In this document: one piece after another, positions 1-13,540 of the stretch
Layout: each line of letters begins with the position of its first letter
How positions within the stretch are numbered: the first letter of the stretch is position 1
Assembly: GCA_025266875.1 (NCBI GenBank)
Contig: JALLLT010000064.1
Span: 62,001-126,000 of the forward strand
Direction: 5' to 3'
From: Fennellomyces sp. T-0311
Lineage: Eukaryota; Mucoromycota; Mucoromycetes; Mucorales; Lichtheimiaceae
Length of the DNA: 64,000 nt
The notes under the pieces: generated by a model
Databases searched by the model: none
Told to the model about the DNA's origin: nothing
The model's input: the letters and a program-made list of their open reading frames with translations, nothing else
Position numbers and translations under genes: made by a program

Positions 1-16
1 AAAATGGAAGACTTAC

Positions 17-2261
17 CGAACCAATGAATAATGCGTCCTTTGAGATCACGTAGTGGTACAATGCGCCACAGGAAAAATCGATACACTCCATCGAATCGTC
101 GTAGTCGATATTCTCCCGCGAAGCCGTTGCCTTGTTCAAACGCATTCTCCCAGGCCTTGTGACATACCGTTTGATCATCCGGGTGCATGTGTGATAGCCA
201 TCCGGGCCCCAGATGCTCGTGCAAGGAGCGTCCGGTATATTGCAGTATTCGATTGTTGACCCACGTCACTTGGCCGGTCGTCGTCGAGCAAGTACTAAAA
301 AAGCCACCCCCACCCGCCAATAGCATCAATATCTCCCGTACACCCGCACACCCGCACACCCACACACCTTTATTGAATGCAAAAAAAGATACTTACAATA
401 CGTGAATCGGTATGCCATCAATCACCAACCGCAATAGACTCGATTTGGGTGCCACAAACAAATGCTCGATCCCATCCTTTGTTGATCCACTATCATTGCT
501 CTTGTCTCCCGAACTGTTTGATCCATACGCTCTCCACTTGACGCGTGCCCGTCGTCGCGGCCTCAACCGTTTCAAGTTCCGTCGTCGATGCGCCGGTCGC
601 GGCGGAGTGGGCTGCTCTTCCGCGGGAGGTGGTGGTGGGGTGATGGGAGTCGATCCCCACGCGTCAATGATGGCCATGGACGAGGGAGACAGTGCGCGTT
701 CGGACGAAATGGAAGAGGATCTGGACAATACATCATTGGGTCGGCGACTATCGTGCTGCTGCGAAAAAGCCGAGGTATACGATGACATGGACGAGGCGGA
801 CCACATGGGAGGTTGTTGTTGCTGTTGCTCTTCTTCATCCGGTCGATGCTCGGCCACCGTTTCCAGCGAATTCCGCATGAAACTATGGATCCCACTGAGA
901 AACACTGGACTGGATGCATTGGGTGTCGACATTTGTGAGTCCGAAATAGGTGGATCCTCGCCCGACTTTTTTCGATTGCGTTTCACCGACGGTTTTCGTT
1001 TGGTCGAATTGGCTCGGCGGGCGTAATGGCGTTCGTGTTCCAGCGCGTTGGCGCAGCTAGTGGCAATGAACGGGGCCAGGGCATTCAGACTGGAGACCAG
1101 GTTGGAAGGGTACGGGACGACGGGAGATAGGAAGGAAAGGATGGCCAGGGGAGCAGGCGGGTTTTTGGAGGGTTGAGAATCGACCAGGGCGGAATCGATG
1201 GGATCGTCTTGGGATTTGTGGACGAGTGGGAGATGGATGACGGAATGGACGTTGGATGCTGGGGGTGGAAAGGGTATATGCGAACTCTCGTATGATTCTG
1301 GAGATGCCGGGTTGAATGCTTCGTCGTCGATGCCCGGTGTGGATTGGAAAAATGGATTGATATCGGGATCCATGATGGCTGGCGAAGGCGCAGGCGATTG
1401 TGACCATGGGGATGGCTGTTGTTGCTCGTATTCGTCATAGTCGTACAACACGCCTTCGTATTCCGTTGGATCCACGCTGTCGTCGATGTTGGGAGAATCA
1501 GCTAGGATTTCGCTGCCGTTGAACAGGTCGTCCGCGTCGCCTTCTTCCAGTTTGTGCAGACACGGCGTGGACACGATGGGTCGTCGGGCGCACTTGTCGG
1601 TGTGTTCCAGCAGCGCCCGCTTGAACATGTCTCTGCTGTCGTCGTGATGGAAATGGAACGGCGGACGTTGACTTTTGGGTCTGTACTCCCTGGACAAGAT
1701 GATGGTTGCGTTGCGTCGGATGATGCGATGGGCGCTTGGATTATTGAGCAGCGGTTCGGCCTCGTAATCCAAGGACTGCAGGCGATCAAAGCACCTGTTT
1801 CGCGGATCATGGTGGTTGTTTGTATGGTCGTGATTGTGTACAAAGTAATCTTTATCATGCAATACAGGTTGCGGCGGTCGGGTTACACCTGATTTGGACC
1901 ATGCAGCTTTCAGACCCCAGGCGCCTGTCCATGCGTCGCTTGTGTCTTGCGGCACCGCCAAGCACACGCGGATGGCATGGAACGACGATCCCGACAGAAT
2001 GTCGACGACGGCCGACCACCACGCATGCAGATCCAGTTCGGTTGCGAGTCGCAGGGATGTTTTGTAAAGGTTGGGCGGCGTAAACGTCAATGTGGGTTGA
2101 TTGGATTGTTGTTGCTGTTGTTGAAGTTGACGTTTTTGTAACTGTTGTTGTCCTGAATAGAGTTGTGCATGGTATTGCGTCGTGGCGGGTGAATGACGAG
2201 GTGACGAGCTGCCGAAATCACTGGGAAAGGCTGGCAACGAAGACGGGTGTTCCGACGACAT
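17..2261 (-). CDS. Hybrid sensor histidine kinase, N-terminal part (partial, runs off left edge)
   Basis: Two exons are visible: 397-2261, then 17-294 after an intron at 295-396 (gtaagt ... ttttag). A further gtaagt donor at 11-16 shows that the gene continues beyond the window. Exon 1 encodes a Gln-rich start, then a conserved block around residues 60-110 (ATELDLHAWWSAVVDILSG ... WGLKA) that I associate with fungal hybrid histidine kinases, followed by long Ser/Pro/Gln-rich linkers. Exon 2 encodes a PAS fold: TGQVTWVNNRILQYTG, then the HPDD motif, then YRLRRFDGVYRFFLWRIVPL and HWFG, as in PAS domains that precede HisKA/HATPase modules. The kinase and receiver domains are not in the window, so the assignment to two-component signalling is inference from the PAS type and the conserved N-terminal block. 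Confidence 0.7.
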
Positions 2262-3052
2262 TGCAATAGGCCTTATAAGTCATGTGCAGCAGTAATGCGA
2301 ACAATAAGTGTAGAAAAAAAAAAAAGAAAACAAAAAGTGGCGGACGTAATCGGATGCGTGAATTAAAAAAAAATAGTTTCTTTTTTTTTACTCGTTTCAC
2401 GTTTTTTCCCTTGAATGGTTTGTTCAATGAATGGTACGACAGGGAGTAAGAAACGGAATCGACAATGTCCGGAATGTGGAAGATGGCAACGTAGAGCTGC
2501 ACGAAAAGAAAGAAAAAAAAAAGTCGGAACAGTATGACGTATGGGCGGTGTAACCTTGATCAGTTTAATACCCCCCACTTGGGATGTGCCATTGGTCAAC
2601 AACGCCGTTGTTCCAGAATCATGTCGGACCTTCTTGCTTTAGACATCCGGCCACTTGGAAAAATAATGATCTCATTCTTTGACGTTATGGAACTTACACA
2701 CACCCACACTCCTTTTAAAAAGAAAGGATCTGCTTGTCGACACGCTGCAATGAAGAACGCACACTGCAAAAAAAGGGGAACAGAGAAGAAAGGGAGGGGA
2801 TGGCCCAAACGGTTATTATTTGGGGACTGTAGAAGAAAGAACCGCGTCTAAGAAGCAAAAGGTGATCCAATCCCGTAAAAATAAAATGGCTTTATGTACA
2901 ATGACGAAAGGGGGTGAACTCTTTTTTTTGTATTCTACAAACGCACCGCTCCTAAAATAGTCTTTATGACGCAATGCGCATGAAGGATAGCTAAACGTGG
3001 ACAAGCGCCTCATCAGGAGGACAAGTCGACTGTTGTACAACGTGGCGCCAAT
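2262..3052. other. Intergenic spacer, kinase promoter side
   Basis: This stretch lies upstream of the histidine kinase start and downstream of the SIN1 stop. It is rich in A and T homopolymer runs. The open frames in it are short, lack recognisable motifs and overlap one another, so I see no gene. Confidence 0.6.
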
Positions 3053-5700
3053 TTATGAGGCTTTGCAAACCTGCATTAAAAAGTTGATTCTTGCGCATAT
3101 CTCCTCTAAACACACACATACACATACACGCATTTCTCAGTATCCCCCGCATACAATCCATTTTGCATAATAAACTCACGTGCTTCTTTGGCATTCATCG
3201 CTTCGAAATCGTACGCCTTGTGGCTCTGGTCTTTCAATACCGTGATCTTGAAATTCGACGGTGCCTTTTTGCTTTGTTTGCATGACACCACCGCACTGAC
3301 ATGGAACGACGTCTTTTTTTGGTGTGTTTTTTTTTTACTCATTTAACCATGGAAACACTTTTTTCTAAGAGAATCAAGACTTACCGTTTTGACTGAATCA
3401 AACATGCCTTTGTGTTCGGGAGGCATGATGTGAATGTAATCCCCATCGATGGCCACCACGCTTTCCCGACGACCGACAAACATGGGCATCTTGCGATTGA
3501 CAAAGTACTTTTTGTACTGCGACAAGATGCCATTGTTTGTGGATGAACTGGCATTGAACATGGCCGGGTAATACAACTCATCCTTCTTTTTCTTATTCGG
3601 TGATCTCCAGATATGCGACGCTACACAAAGATGGGTTGAGTCGACTTCATACACGCATAATGCATCTACTTACAGCTTGAAATGGTGAGTCCTGCACCTT
3701 TTCGCATCAAGCACAATTCTGTCACACCACCCATGCTATCCACCGTGGTGTCGTTGGGCACAATCACATTGCTGTCCGCAATCATCAACATGTGTTCGTC
3801 CGGATCCAGTTTCCGTTTCCGTGACACCAGTTCCAATACATCGCCAATAAACATTTCGGCGTAAACAGGAATCGTCGTGGTCGCAGAGACTTCTTCGTTC
3901 GTCATGAGCCGGATCCGGAAATACTTGACAGGCGTCATGGGCATGGTCGATTTGGTCAGCACCGCTTTGGATGAGGGTATCGGGACAGCCACCGCCGATG
4001 AATCCGCATCTTGTTGCGATGGCATTGGTACCGTGTCCAAGGGTCCCAGGTCGACCGCCGTGGATGCAGTGGATCCCGCGACCGAGGGTGTCGGTGCCAC
4101 CGTCAATTGCGCATCTTGCGTGCTGGTCTTGCTCACATCAGGTCCACTTCTTCCCAATTTGGCTCGTATCATTTCGTTTTGCTTGACTGTCGGAAAATCC
4201 TTTAGCTTATTTTTTTCAACGCGCATTGTCGCTTGGCCAGTTGCTTTTTTTTTTTACCTTGACTCGGTGCAGTGCGACATAGAGCAAATTGATCAAACGA
4301 TACCATGCTAATTTGACGTGTTCGATCCAATGCTGTCACAAAAAAAATATACTGTCAAGATTTGCCCCCATACACAAACAATTCACTGTTTTTTACCTGG
4401 TAAATCCTCCTCAATCTCACCATCATCCTCGGCAATCCTCAAAACCCATTGAGCAATATCGTACATTTCCTCCTGCAACGAAGGTTTCCGTTTCTTTTCG
4501 ACATAATCGTACAAGATATACCCAATGACATCATCCACAATGGCGTCCGGCCGCACGACCAAACTGACAGGTTCGTAAGGGTGGGTGGAATGCGGCAAAT
4601 AAACGCACAGCGTGATGGGATTGGCATCGCCTCGACCCGAAACAAACGAGAATTCGCTGAACGGATTGTCGGCTGCCGATGCGCGTTCGGCAATCATGGC
4701 CGTCAGATTCGATTTCGGTTGCTGGCGCACGGGAGGAGGTGTTGGTTGCGATGGCATGGGCGGGGCCGGCGCTTGTTGTTGGCGAGGATAGCGTCGACGT
4801 CGATGGGCCGTGGGTAGATTGGGTGCCAATTTCAACGCAGGTGGCAAATGGATGGAGGGCGAAACAGGGTTGGATGGAATGGCAGGTTTTGGCTCAGCCT
4901 TGTTATACAATGAGGGTATCTGGATCTTGGTGTACACGAGTGGAGAGTATTCTTCTTCTTTGGGTGGCATTGGCATGGAAACTTGAATGGATTTGGGTTT
5001 TTGTTCGGATGATTCCATGGGGATGGGAAACGACGCTTGATCGTTGTCCACGTCGAGAGAGGATCGCGGAGACGGATCGATGGGGGATTCAATCGATGGA
5101 TGAAGTGACGTGATGGTTGCATTTTCGCTCCCGGTGCCATGAAACGAGAAGGTTGTACTGGATGTGGTTCGCGTGTGGGATCGAATGACTGTTTCTTTAT
5201 GCAACGAAGTCGCCGTGTCATCCGCAAACCGTGGTCTCAATGATTTGGATGCTTCCGTTACACACAGTGTGGGTGCCGATTGCTTTCGCATTGGCGTCGG
5301 CGGCAACGGCTTATTGGCCCTAAAGTTCTTGTTTAGCAAAAAAAGACCCATTGGCCACGCATAAAAAGTACCCGAGATCCTCTTCGTTGCCACTGTCGGG
5401 TGTTGTCGCTGGCTTGGGGACAACGGGCAGTTTCTCCTTTTTACGCAGCCGATAATGACTTCGTTTTGTCCTTGGACTGCTGACCAAGTTGGTGCCATTG
5501 TTGCCTTTGCTCAGGAAATTGTCATAGACGGGTGAATAACAGTATTGCATTTCGGGATATGTGCTGGCTGCCAATCGAATGTAGTCATCAGACATGACCG
5601 TGGGTCTGAACGAAACGATGCGTTCTCCGCGCTCGTCTGTCCTTAATAACTTTATCCTCATTTCATGTATTAAGAAATTGGCATCGGTTATTAAGGACAT
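3053..5700 (-). CDS. AVO1: TORC2 subunit SIN1/AVO1 (CRIM, Ras-binding-like and PH domains)
   Basis: Seven exons (5372-5700, 5319-4397, 4332-4258, 4186-3674, 3620-3385, 3312-3180, 3105-3053) join in frame to 753 residues. The product is the scaffold subunit of TOR complex 2, which presents AGC kinases to TOR at the plasma membrane. The CRIM domain lies around residues 300-445 and contains SGRGDANPITLCVYLP, the acidic WVLRIAEDDGEIEEDLP and, across an intron, LDRTRQISMVSFDQFAL, a typical CRIM end. A Ras-binding-like ubiquitin fold follows at about 530-610 (YFRIRLMTNEEVS). The C-terminal PH domain begins with SHIWRSPNK and ends EICARINFLMQ; the last exon restores this ending, which an unspliced reading would lose. 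The family is firmly recognisable by domain order and by the length of the fungal homologues. Confidence 0.92.
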
Positions 5701-8700
5701 TTTTTTTGGCTATGTACTCGGTTCTTTTTTTTTTCAACAAAAAAACTATTTACAAAAGAGAATGAATGTCTTTTTTCAAAAAAAGGTTAAAAGGAGAAAA
5801 CCGTTTGCCCTGGGCCTCATAATGTGGGAATGGTTGCACAAGTTGCGTGACTGCACCAACAGCCAATCGTCAAGAAGAGTGCTGTATTGCAGCATGTTCA
5901 TGGTCCATGTTACGCTTTCATTGCAATGCCATTTGCAAAAAAAAAGCACAGAGATTGAAAAAAAAAATCCATCGTGTCGCGTAGGGTACATAATGTGTTG
6001 TCCTTCCCAAACACCCAATTTTTTTTCTACAACCCCTCCGCCCCCCTTTTTCCGTCGCATTGTGTACGTCGAATGTAAGAGGGGGCCGTTGCTACGATAT
6101 GCATATCGCTGTCATGATAAAGCTATGGGGTGTGGCACAAAAAAGACAGCGAGTTACGGAACCCCACATGTATCACAACGAAAATCTTGTTTGATTAAAA
6201 AAAATATAGGCATCTTTATTTTTCCCTGAGCCTACAGAGACTTGCATCGTGTGTCCTTTCAATTCCATAGAACAAGGCTGTGTTACTATTGCAGATTCAT
6301 GTTACACCTACCCTCTTTTTTTATATATAGTGATATATAGTCAATGTTGGGTATTCCAATGGTTTAAAAATGTGGATGGATCATTCGCATTGACCGAGTT
6401 TAATTTTGCTCTCGAGAAGCATCGCCTGGTGTACCAATGATACATGTTTCCGAGTGTTAGGTCAAGTACATACTATGCAAACTTGCTTTTTTTAAATGAC
6501 GGACAATGCGTTCTTTTTGTATATCAACGCCGGCTTCAATTCATGTTTTTTGCACCAGATGGCTACTATTGCAATCCAGGGTATCGTGCATTACGTATAA
6601 TCACCCTCCAGTCTCTTTCATCGCAATCTTCTGCACACCATGCATATTAACAAAGCTTTGGAGCATCGTGGCGGAACGCCATGAATGAACCGTTGTCATG
6701 ATACGCAGTGATACATGGACCCCATCATTTTCTTCTGCATTTACCCCAGATTTGATTTTTTTTCCCCATTGTTTAGGTCGTACACTGCCGCCATCGTTTT
6801 CCAAGTATCGACTTCGCACCTCGCTTCTTTTTCTTCCCCCGTGCTACAGATCCGATGAAGGAAAAAAAATCGAGAGGCAACTGTTTGGCGATGGGCCGAA
6901 GACAGCTGTCATGGCTATTCTGAATAAACAACTTTTAACAATGGTTTCCCTTTCGAAAAATCGAATTGTGCGCACACAAACCGGTATGTCTTTGCATGCA
7001 TTCAACTGTCTTTTTCGTAATACCACAAGTCAATCCTAACATAACACATCGGCTCGGTTGCAATGGACAGCATGGTCAATATACTAACATGACTGTAGAC
7101 GACGCAATTCTGCAACAATACCAAGCAAATCCTTGTACGCAACAGATTCCCTTTGTCAAGCATTTCGGGTACCTCGACTCATCAACAATTAAAAAAGAAA
7201 CGTAACGTATACATTTCTATGTACGTACGTATGTACCCTTCCGATTTCTCGATCAAAAGTACCCTACACGCTTAATGAGCACGTTCCCAAACATGACATG
7301 AAGCAGCCACTTTGATCAAATAGTTGATATAAAAAATGTATCCAATCCATACACAACAACGCGTACTAAATGAGAAAGCATTCTTGCACGCCTTACCTTT
7401 GCATTGGTTCTTTCTGGTGTCTCAAATTGAATTACCGGGAAATCTGACTCAATTGATTACAAGTTACCGGATCCGGTTACCAAGATTTTTTTTTTTCATC
7501 TCCATGATCCTGTACCCCACACATGGTTGGGTTTCACAACATGAGGTTCAGATTGGAATCTTGCAATGGTTACTATAATTGGCATTCTTTCAAATAAATA
7601 GAATGATAAACTCGCCATCCCTAGACCAGAACAATTAGGTAGGCATGAAAGCAATTTTCCGTTCATACTTAATTGCATCCACGTAAATATCATTACTAAG
7701 CATATCATGGTATCGAGTCCGATTGGTTTTAATGTATAAATTTTCTTTTTATATATAGTTATATATATCTACTGTACTTCCCATTCTTTAAAGAAGAATG
7801 GGGGCATGTGGTGTCAATACTCTTTTCTTGGCTTTCATAATCGCATCGAGCCGATCTCCCGGTGCAAAAAAAATTACCCGAAGTTTATCAGTCAATTCAT
7901 ATCAAGAGACATCCTTTTTTTTTATCTCAAGCTATCTCAAAAAACTTCTTTTTAATTATCAAGAAAAAAGAAGGTTTATGTATCGTGATGGATGATAGCG
8001 TATAGTCGTTCTAATCGTGTTTCGCCCAGAAAACTATACCTGCAATTGTTTATATTTTTATCCTTGCCTAGGTATATGTAGCTGCATACACACTGCTCCA
8101 ACAGCATCCTCCTCAAACCATTGTCTTGTCATCCGCGGCTCTAAATCTAAACGTCATCTGTTTTTTTTTTTTTGGTACCTCCATCGAACCGCAGCAAGCA
8201 CGTTTTCAACCTTTTATCTAGCAACCACTTGTCAAAAATCCAATGTAGTGCATCTGATATCACGTTAACGTGCTTAGCAACCATATGTTCGTATACTATC
8301 TACAGAAAAATGCATACTTGTCAAGCTCCCAACAAGCTCTTTACTGTTGTTGCGCTACTCTACATCCACTCTTCGCTTGTGTTTTTCATGATTTGCCATC
8401 ACGGTCATCTCAAAAAAGTAAAATGGATCACCTAGCAAAAGAGTTTGTCCAAACGTTCGTTGAGCGGTAAAATTCAAAAGTCAAGGTTTGGTCGGGAAGA
8501 ACTATGGATTCCGACGATCCAAAGAGGTTGATCAGCTTTTTTGTTTGTCAGCCTTATACTCTTGTTTCTCAAATCTCTTATCTATTGACGATCATAATAC
8601 GCAATTCCTTAGCTGAGCAATCTACATTCGTTTGTATACCTAAAATAGATATTATTCACTTTTGGGATCCTCCGTTTGATAAAGTCAGCTTCATTATAAT

Positions 8701-9862
8701 CTATATTCTGTAATACCTTGTTGGTTTCTTTTTTAATAAGCAAGCAACTTGGCTTTTTTCGTAACATTAAATAGTAATTGCGCAAGAAAAAAAAGACAAA
8801 GAGGTGTAAAAATAGGAAAATGATCGTTAAAAAAAAGGAGAGGATCATCTGAGGTTTATCGTAAAGTTCACCCATGACGTCGTGGGTCACCTACGATCAT
8901 TCCAATAAGGAAGGGATGTACGTCCGTCGCTCTTTTTTTTTATTTTCACACTCTTGCAAATCTCACGGATGAACATGAGTCATTGAAAAATCGTACTTAT
9001 TATGGATTTATTCAGATTCATTTTGCAGGTATCTTGAAAAGTGCATGAGGTGAGTTCAAGGCAAACGTTGTTGATTTCTGTATAGAAACGTCTGCGGTAC
9101 AGAATGATCGGAACACAGCGTAATACTGTAACTTTAAAAATACCCAGACTATATAGCGTATGGATCCCAAAGTCTCTTTTTTTAGTGTGCATGTGTGTGT
9201 GAATCAATTATCGAAGAAGTCTTCTTTTACATATATATAATGTAGTAAAGAAATACCCTTCTCGTGAAAGGAAAATAAAATAGAATGGGTTTCTCCCTTT
9301 GATCATCGTGTCCGTTTGTCCGCCGTTCCCCGGACCAAAAATATACGCAGTATACTGTATATAGAAGCCTTTTATAATAACGTGCGCACCCTAATATATG
9401 TGGTCACGTTCGGGTGTTGTAACCATATAGAGAATTTTGGTAGTATTTGCTTTTACATGGCACGCGCGTTTCTGCGCGTTGCTAATGGCTTTTCCAAAAC
9501 ACTTTTTTGAGGTAACGGTTGCACGAAAAAAAAGTTACAAATGATCACATCAATGATGTACGGTTTCTTATCATTCTTTTTGATTATGCAAAGTTGCCAA
9601 GGCCCATGAAGAATGTCATTGCCTTCTCTCTCGTTCTCATTTTTTTTCCCAAGAAACTTTGTTTCTCCGCCATGATGGCGATGTTTTCTTTCCGGGCGCC
9701 TTCTCTGTTGCCATCGAAGGCACGGTTGACTGCGCCATTAAAAGAATAGTGACGAGTATGAGGGTTAATAATATTTATAAAAACATAAAGCAACATGGCA
9801 TAGGTATACAATAAGAAAAAAAAAGATAAATAAAAGCATAAAAAGAAGGTAAAATGGTCGAG
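5701..9862. other. Long AT-rich gene-poor spacer (4.2 kb)
   Basis: Between the SIN1 start and the zinc-ribbon stop I find only short, mutually overlapping open frames without family motifs, splice-consistent extensions or coding-like composition. There are many A/T homopolymers and TATATA palindromes (for example near 6320 and 7750). No terminal repeats or transposase fragments could be recognised. Part of it may be promoter for SIN1; the rest is unexplained. Confidence 0.5.
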
Positions 9863-10194
9863 TTATTTTTCCTTGTTCTTGTTGTCGGATCCATCTTCCC
9901 ATGATGGATTGAGACTGTCATCATGGGGATTGTCAGGTAAGTTCTCGTTCTTCCATCCACAAGATTGACATTCGTAGCGGACGCGCATGTTGGTGGACCT
10001 TCCAATTCTTTGATTGAAAATAACAAGCTGAGTCTCGGAACGAGTTAACTGTACTGATGATTCTTCGCAACGTGGACAAGGGTGAAATTGTTGTTCGAGG
10101 GGAATCTTCTTGTCATGGCCGCCCACTATATGGTTTTTTTTTTAGGAAGACGAAATATGTGACCATGCCAAGTATTACCTAGTGTGAATGGCAT
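9863..10194 (-). CDS. Small zinc-ribbon protein
   Basis: Two exons, 10179-10194 and 9863-10125, with a 53-base intron (gtaata ... atatag), give 92 residues. The start MPFTLVGG is followed by a zinc-ribbon pair: FHPCPRC and, about 40 residues later, YECQSCGW. Conserved-looking hydrophobic and basic residues lie between (SSVQLTRSETQLVIFNQR). The C-terminus is charged and low in complexity. This resembles small fungal zinc-ribbon proteins of unknown function; I cannot assign a role. An alternative start is the in-frame ATG of exon 2 (MGGHDKK). Another alternative uses an upstream exon at 10260-10398, which would add a hydrophobic N-terminus through a 134-base intron. I chose the model whose intron length matches its neighbours. 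Confidence 0.6.
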
Positions 10195-10685
10195 GACGAA
10201 TCGGAGGTCGTTTGGTAGGTGAAAATATAAAGGGGGAGAGGAGTTTCGGAATGCGTTACCTTTCAAAAAGGCACGTTTAGAGGTGAGGTTAGGAAAAGAA
10301 GGGAAAGGGAAGGGAAAGAGAGTTTGCGGGACAGACGCGATGGCGGTTGTTATTGATAAATAAAATCCGAACGATTGGATCAGTACAGAAAGTGACATTT
10401 TGACATGCCACGTTCGTACACGTGAACGTGGCATTCGAAATCTAAGTAACTCACAAAAACGTGGCATTTGTATTCCGCTAATATCGCGGGCCCGCGGTAT
10501 ATCGGCCTAATAAAGTACTACGTGCCTTGCGGGTCACCGGGGCAACAACAAACAGAAGCAGATGTGGTCATTTTGATTGGAAGTCAGGGCATTAACCCAT
10601 CCTATTGACACACACACAAAAAGCGTTTCTCTCTCTCTCTCTCACCCTTTTTTTTTCTACCATGATACAAGCGAGAGAATGTGTT
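10195..10685. other. Spacer between TANGO2-like stop and zinc-ribbon start
   Basis: A tandem minus-strand gap that should hold the zinc-ribbon promoter. It contains a short (CT)n run near 10630 and a GC-rich palindromic patch (cgcgggcccgcg) around 10486-10497. No gene is supported. Confidence 0.5.
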
Positions 10686-11738
10686 TTATTGGGCGGGGTC
10701 ATCATCGATATTGAACCGGAAAATCCGACCTTTTTCTTTCATTGGTCTATACTGATCGTCCTGGTCGCGTTGGTACCAGTCGCGTTCGGTAAACACCACA
10801 TTGCCATCGTGATCGACTAGAATCACCGTACTTGTGCGAGTGCCATAAGTGTTTTCCAAATACGTGAATGTTGGTACAAAGATCCAATGCTTGACATCTT
10901 CCAGCGTCTGGGCTACGGTTCGGTTGTCGGATGATGGGTTTGGCGGGTCGGCCGTGGTGCTTATTGGTGCACCAATTACGTCAATTCCTAAACACCGCTC
11001 TTTTGGGCAAACTTGGCTTCTTTCTTACCTTAATAAGGCAAACAACTGCTCTATCAACATGTCTTGGTCATTGACCTGGATAATCTCGCCAAACAGTGCT
11101 CGACCTTGCTTGACTTTTTCCCACGGACGATCCAGCACGGAGTTGGAAAGCCCTAGACTGCTTTCTTAGTTCGAGATAGATATATCACAGCCAAGAGACT
11201 TTGAAATGGCAATTACCATAGATGACACCAGGTGACAAGTCGGTAACGGTACTGTCCTCGCGGTTACTAAAGTAGGCCATTTCATGCCGTTTTCCTTTTT
11301 TCAAATCCATGCATATCAGATTGAATCCGCCGTATTCGCTGGCACGCTGTTCAATCGTGTGGAGATAATCATGCACCGACGCATTGTCATGGAAAAAATA
11401 GTCGCGTGTCAGTGCCCCGCGAGACCTCCCGCCAAGAAACTTGGCTTCTCGATAATTCGTTAACGCTGCGAATCGTCCGGATTTCGTAATCCCAAGCCAT
11501 GTCCCATCATGAGACGCCGTTGCCTGCGCTTCGAGATCCGTCCCAGCTAAAATTTCTTGATGCGGTGGAGGCCAGAAATGCGCATGCGCAGTCGGTCGAT
11601 TGAGAAATTCATCTCGATTCGAAGCAAAGATACTTTTTTAATGGCCTTATGAGTTTTTCTCTCTTTTTTTTTTCAATGGGTGATTGCTTACAATCGATAG
11701 CGAGGATGATTGTCTACAGTCCAGAATAGAATGCACAT
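10686..11738 (-). CDS. TANGO2/NRDE family protein
   Basis: Four exons (11692-11738, 11217-11632, 11029-11152, 10686-10959) encode 286 residues, close to the length of animal TANGO2. The N-terminus MCILFWTVDNHPRYRF is followed by FASNRDEFLNRPT, the NRDE motif that names the family, and then GTWLGITKSGRFAALTNYR. The middle has GGFNLICMDLKKG and LSPGVIYGLSNSVLDRPWEKVK. All three are standard family landmarks, and the last is created only after splicing. The third intron uses the acceptor ataag, which keeps the frame; the nearer tttag would bring in a stop. TANGO2 proteins are linked to Golgi/ER organisation and to mitochondrial lipid or haem handling, but the biochemical activity is unsettled. 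Confidence 0.88.
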
Positions 11739-13540
11739 TGCAATGGGAAAAAAGAAGTGAAATAGGTTTTTGGGCTGAGTCAGGCTATTTTCATGCAACG
11801 CATACAACGATTTTGGTATAAATGAATGCACTGGACGATGGGGTTGTTATGTCATTCACACTCGTTGTTGCTCTTTTTCTCATTCACCAAGCTTCACCGA
11901 ATCCTGTGATTGTTAAAAATAATTTCCTCGGAGACTATCGCCAATGGATCGAGAAACTCTGAACGGTAACGTAACGTACCTGGGGGAAAACACATGTTGC
12001 ATTTGCCAATGGATCCCGTGACATTTTGTTCTGCAAGCGCGCACGTTCGGATCTGCGTGGCGTGATGCAGAAGCTTGCATATCCAAGTGGTGCATGATCA
12101 CCACAACTCAAAAAATGCCCATGTTTTCTGGGATACGTAGCGAACCGACTGTCTAGGCATTTGGAGCCTCTTGATGATATCCGTCCTACCCAACGTATCT
12201 TGTACGCTCACATGCTTTTATTTTTTTTCCGGAAACCGTGGTCAAGTGCTCCTGCATTGATAATAAAAATAGACCTGCATCTTTTAGATAACCGTATATG
12301 TGTAGCCACACACTGCTTGTCAAAATGAAGTGGGACGAGCATGGTAACATGTTAAAGGCAATGCATGGCAGCTGATCGGTTCTTCAAGCGGTTTTAAAAG
12401 ATCACTTGTTTTTTTTCTTTGCTTCGCGACGATCACCTATTTTCTATTTGGAAAAAAATTACTCACGGAATCCCGCCATTTGCTCATATGTTGCGACAGC
12501 ACGCAACTTTTGATATAGTATACCCGAGATACTTTTTGACATGCGAAAAGATACGCTAGGCTTATTAAAGGATGAAGCAATTACTGAGCTTCACCTGGTA
12601 ACACTGATTGATGAATGTGTCATTCCATGCTGTTGCTTTTATCGATACGCAAATGAGATCACTCCTTTTATTAATATATATATTGAGACCTATCCCATCC
12701 AATTGGTTTGCTACAAGCATCTTCTTTCCAAATATACATCTCCTCGTTATTCATGGATACCGAGGGATTCTATTACAGACATATCGTCGCTATTTTTTCC
12801 CGAAAAGTACTGTAGCTGTCCATTTTTCGATAGCGATCATGTTGTGGCATTTGCATAGGTAAAAGAAAAGGTAAGGTGCCATTAATGAGTTGGACGCAGA
12901 CGGAAGCACATAACGCATATGTAGATGGTGACATACCCAGTTACTTGTTACACATGTTACTTTTATTAGGCAGCAAAGAGCTAGTGGTGCTTTTTGGGGG
13001 CATGTCATTTAGCAACATACTACTACTTTGTACCAATGACATGGAGCTTGGGACGTAAAGTCAGCCTCACAATGATGATTGGCAAATTCGAGTGTCCGTA
13101 GCGAATGAAAAAAGCGAAACTTAGAGATACACTTGTATTGTAATTCGAATTGTCACAGCACACTATCAAAAAAGCGACTACAAAATCCAATGATCCAGTA
13201 TGTCTGAAATGCGAATCGTTTGCCAAAGTGAACCTGGGTAACTGTATCTACTTGCCGGGGTAGTGAATGGAAGAGATAGTAAACGCGAGTCAATCTGAGT
13301 TTGCATGTGTCACCATGACGGAGTGACGTCCGTCCGAAATTTTGATCTGTATCCGTCCAACGCTTTTTTGGAAACTTTTTTTTTTTTTCGTTCTTTTTTT
13401 TTTACACCTTTTATGTAATTAGGTGGTTGTCGACGGTTTTTTATATATATTTTCCACAGTAAGCATACCTTGGTTTTTTCGTACAAAACAAATAACCAAA
13501 TATGATACAGTTTATTACCTGGGTGAACGAATATAAAGTC
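11739..13540. other. Intergenic spacer upstream of MFS transporter
   Basis: Divergent promoter region between the TANGO2-like gene and the transporter, 1.8 kb. Open frames such as 12541-12858 show no family resemblance, no signal peptide logic and no splice-supported extension. AT-rich and otherwise featureless to my reading. Confidence 0.5.

Noticed and set aside
412..1026. 204-codon plus-strand frame inside the histidine kinase gene
   Set aside because: It is antisense to the Ser/Pro/Gln-rich linker of the kinase and has the composition expected of a shadow frame.
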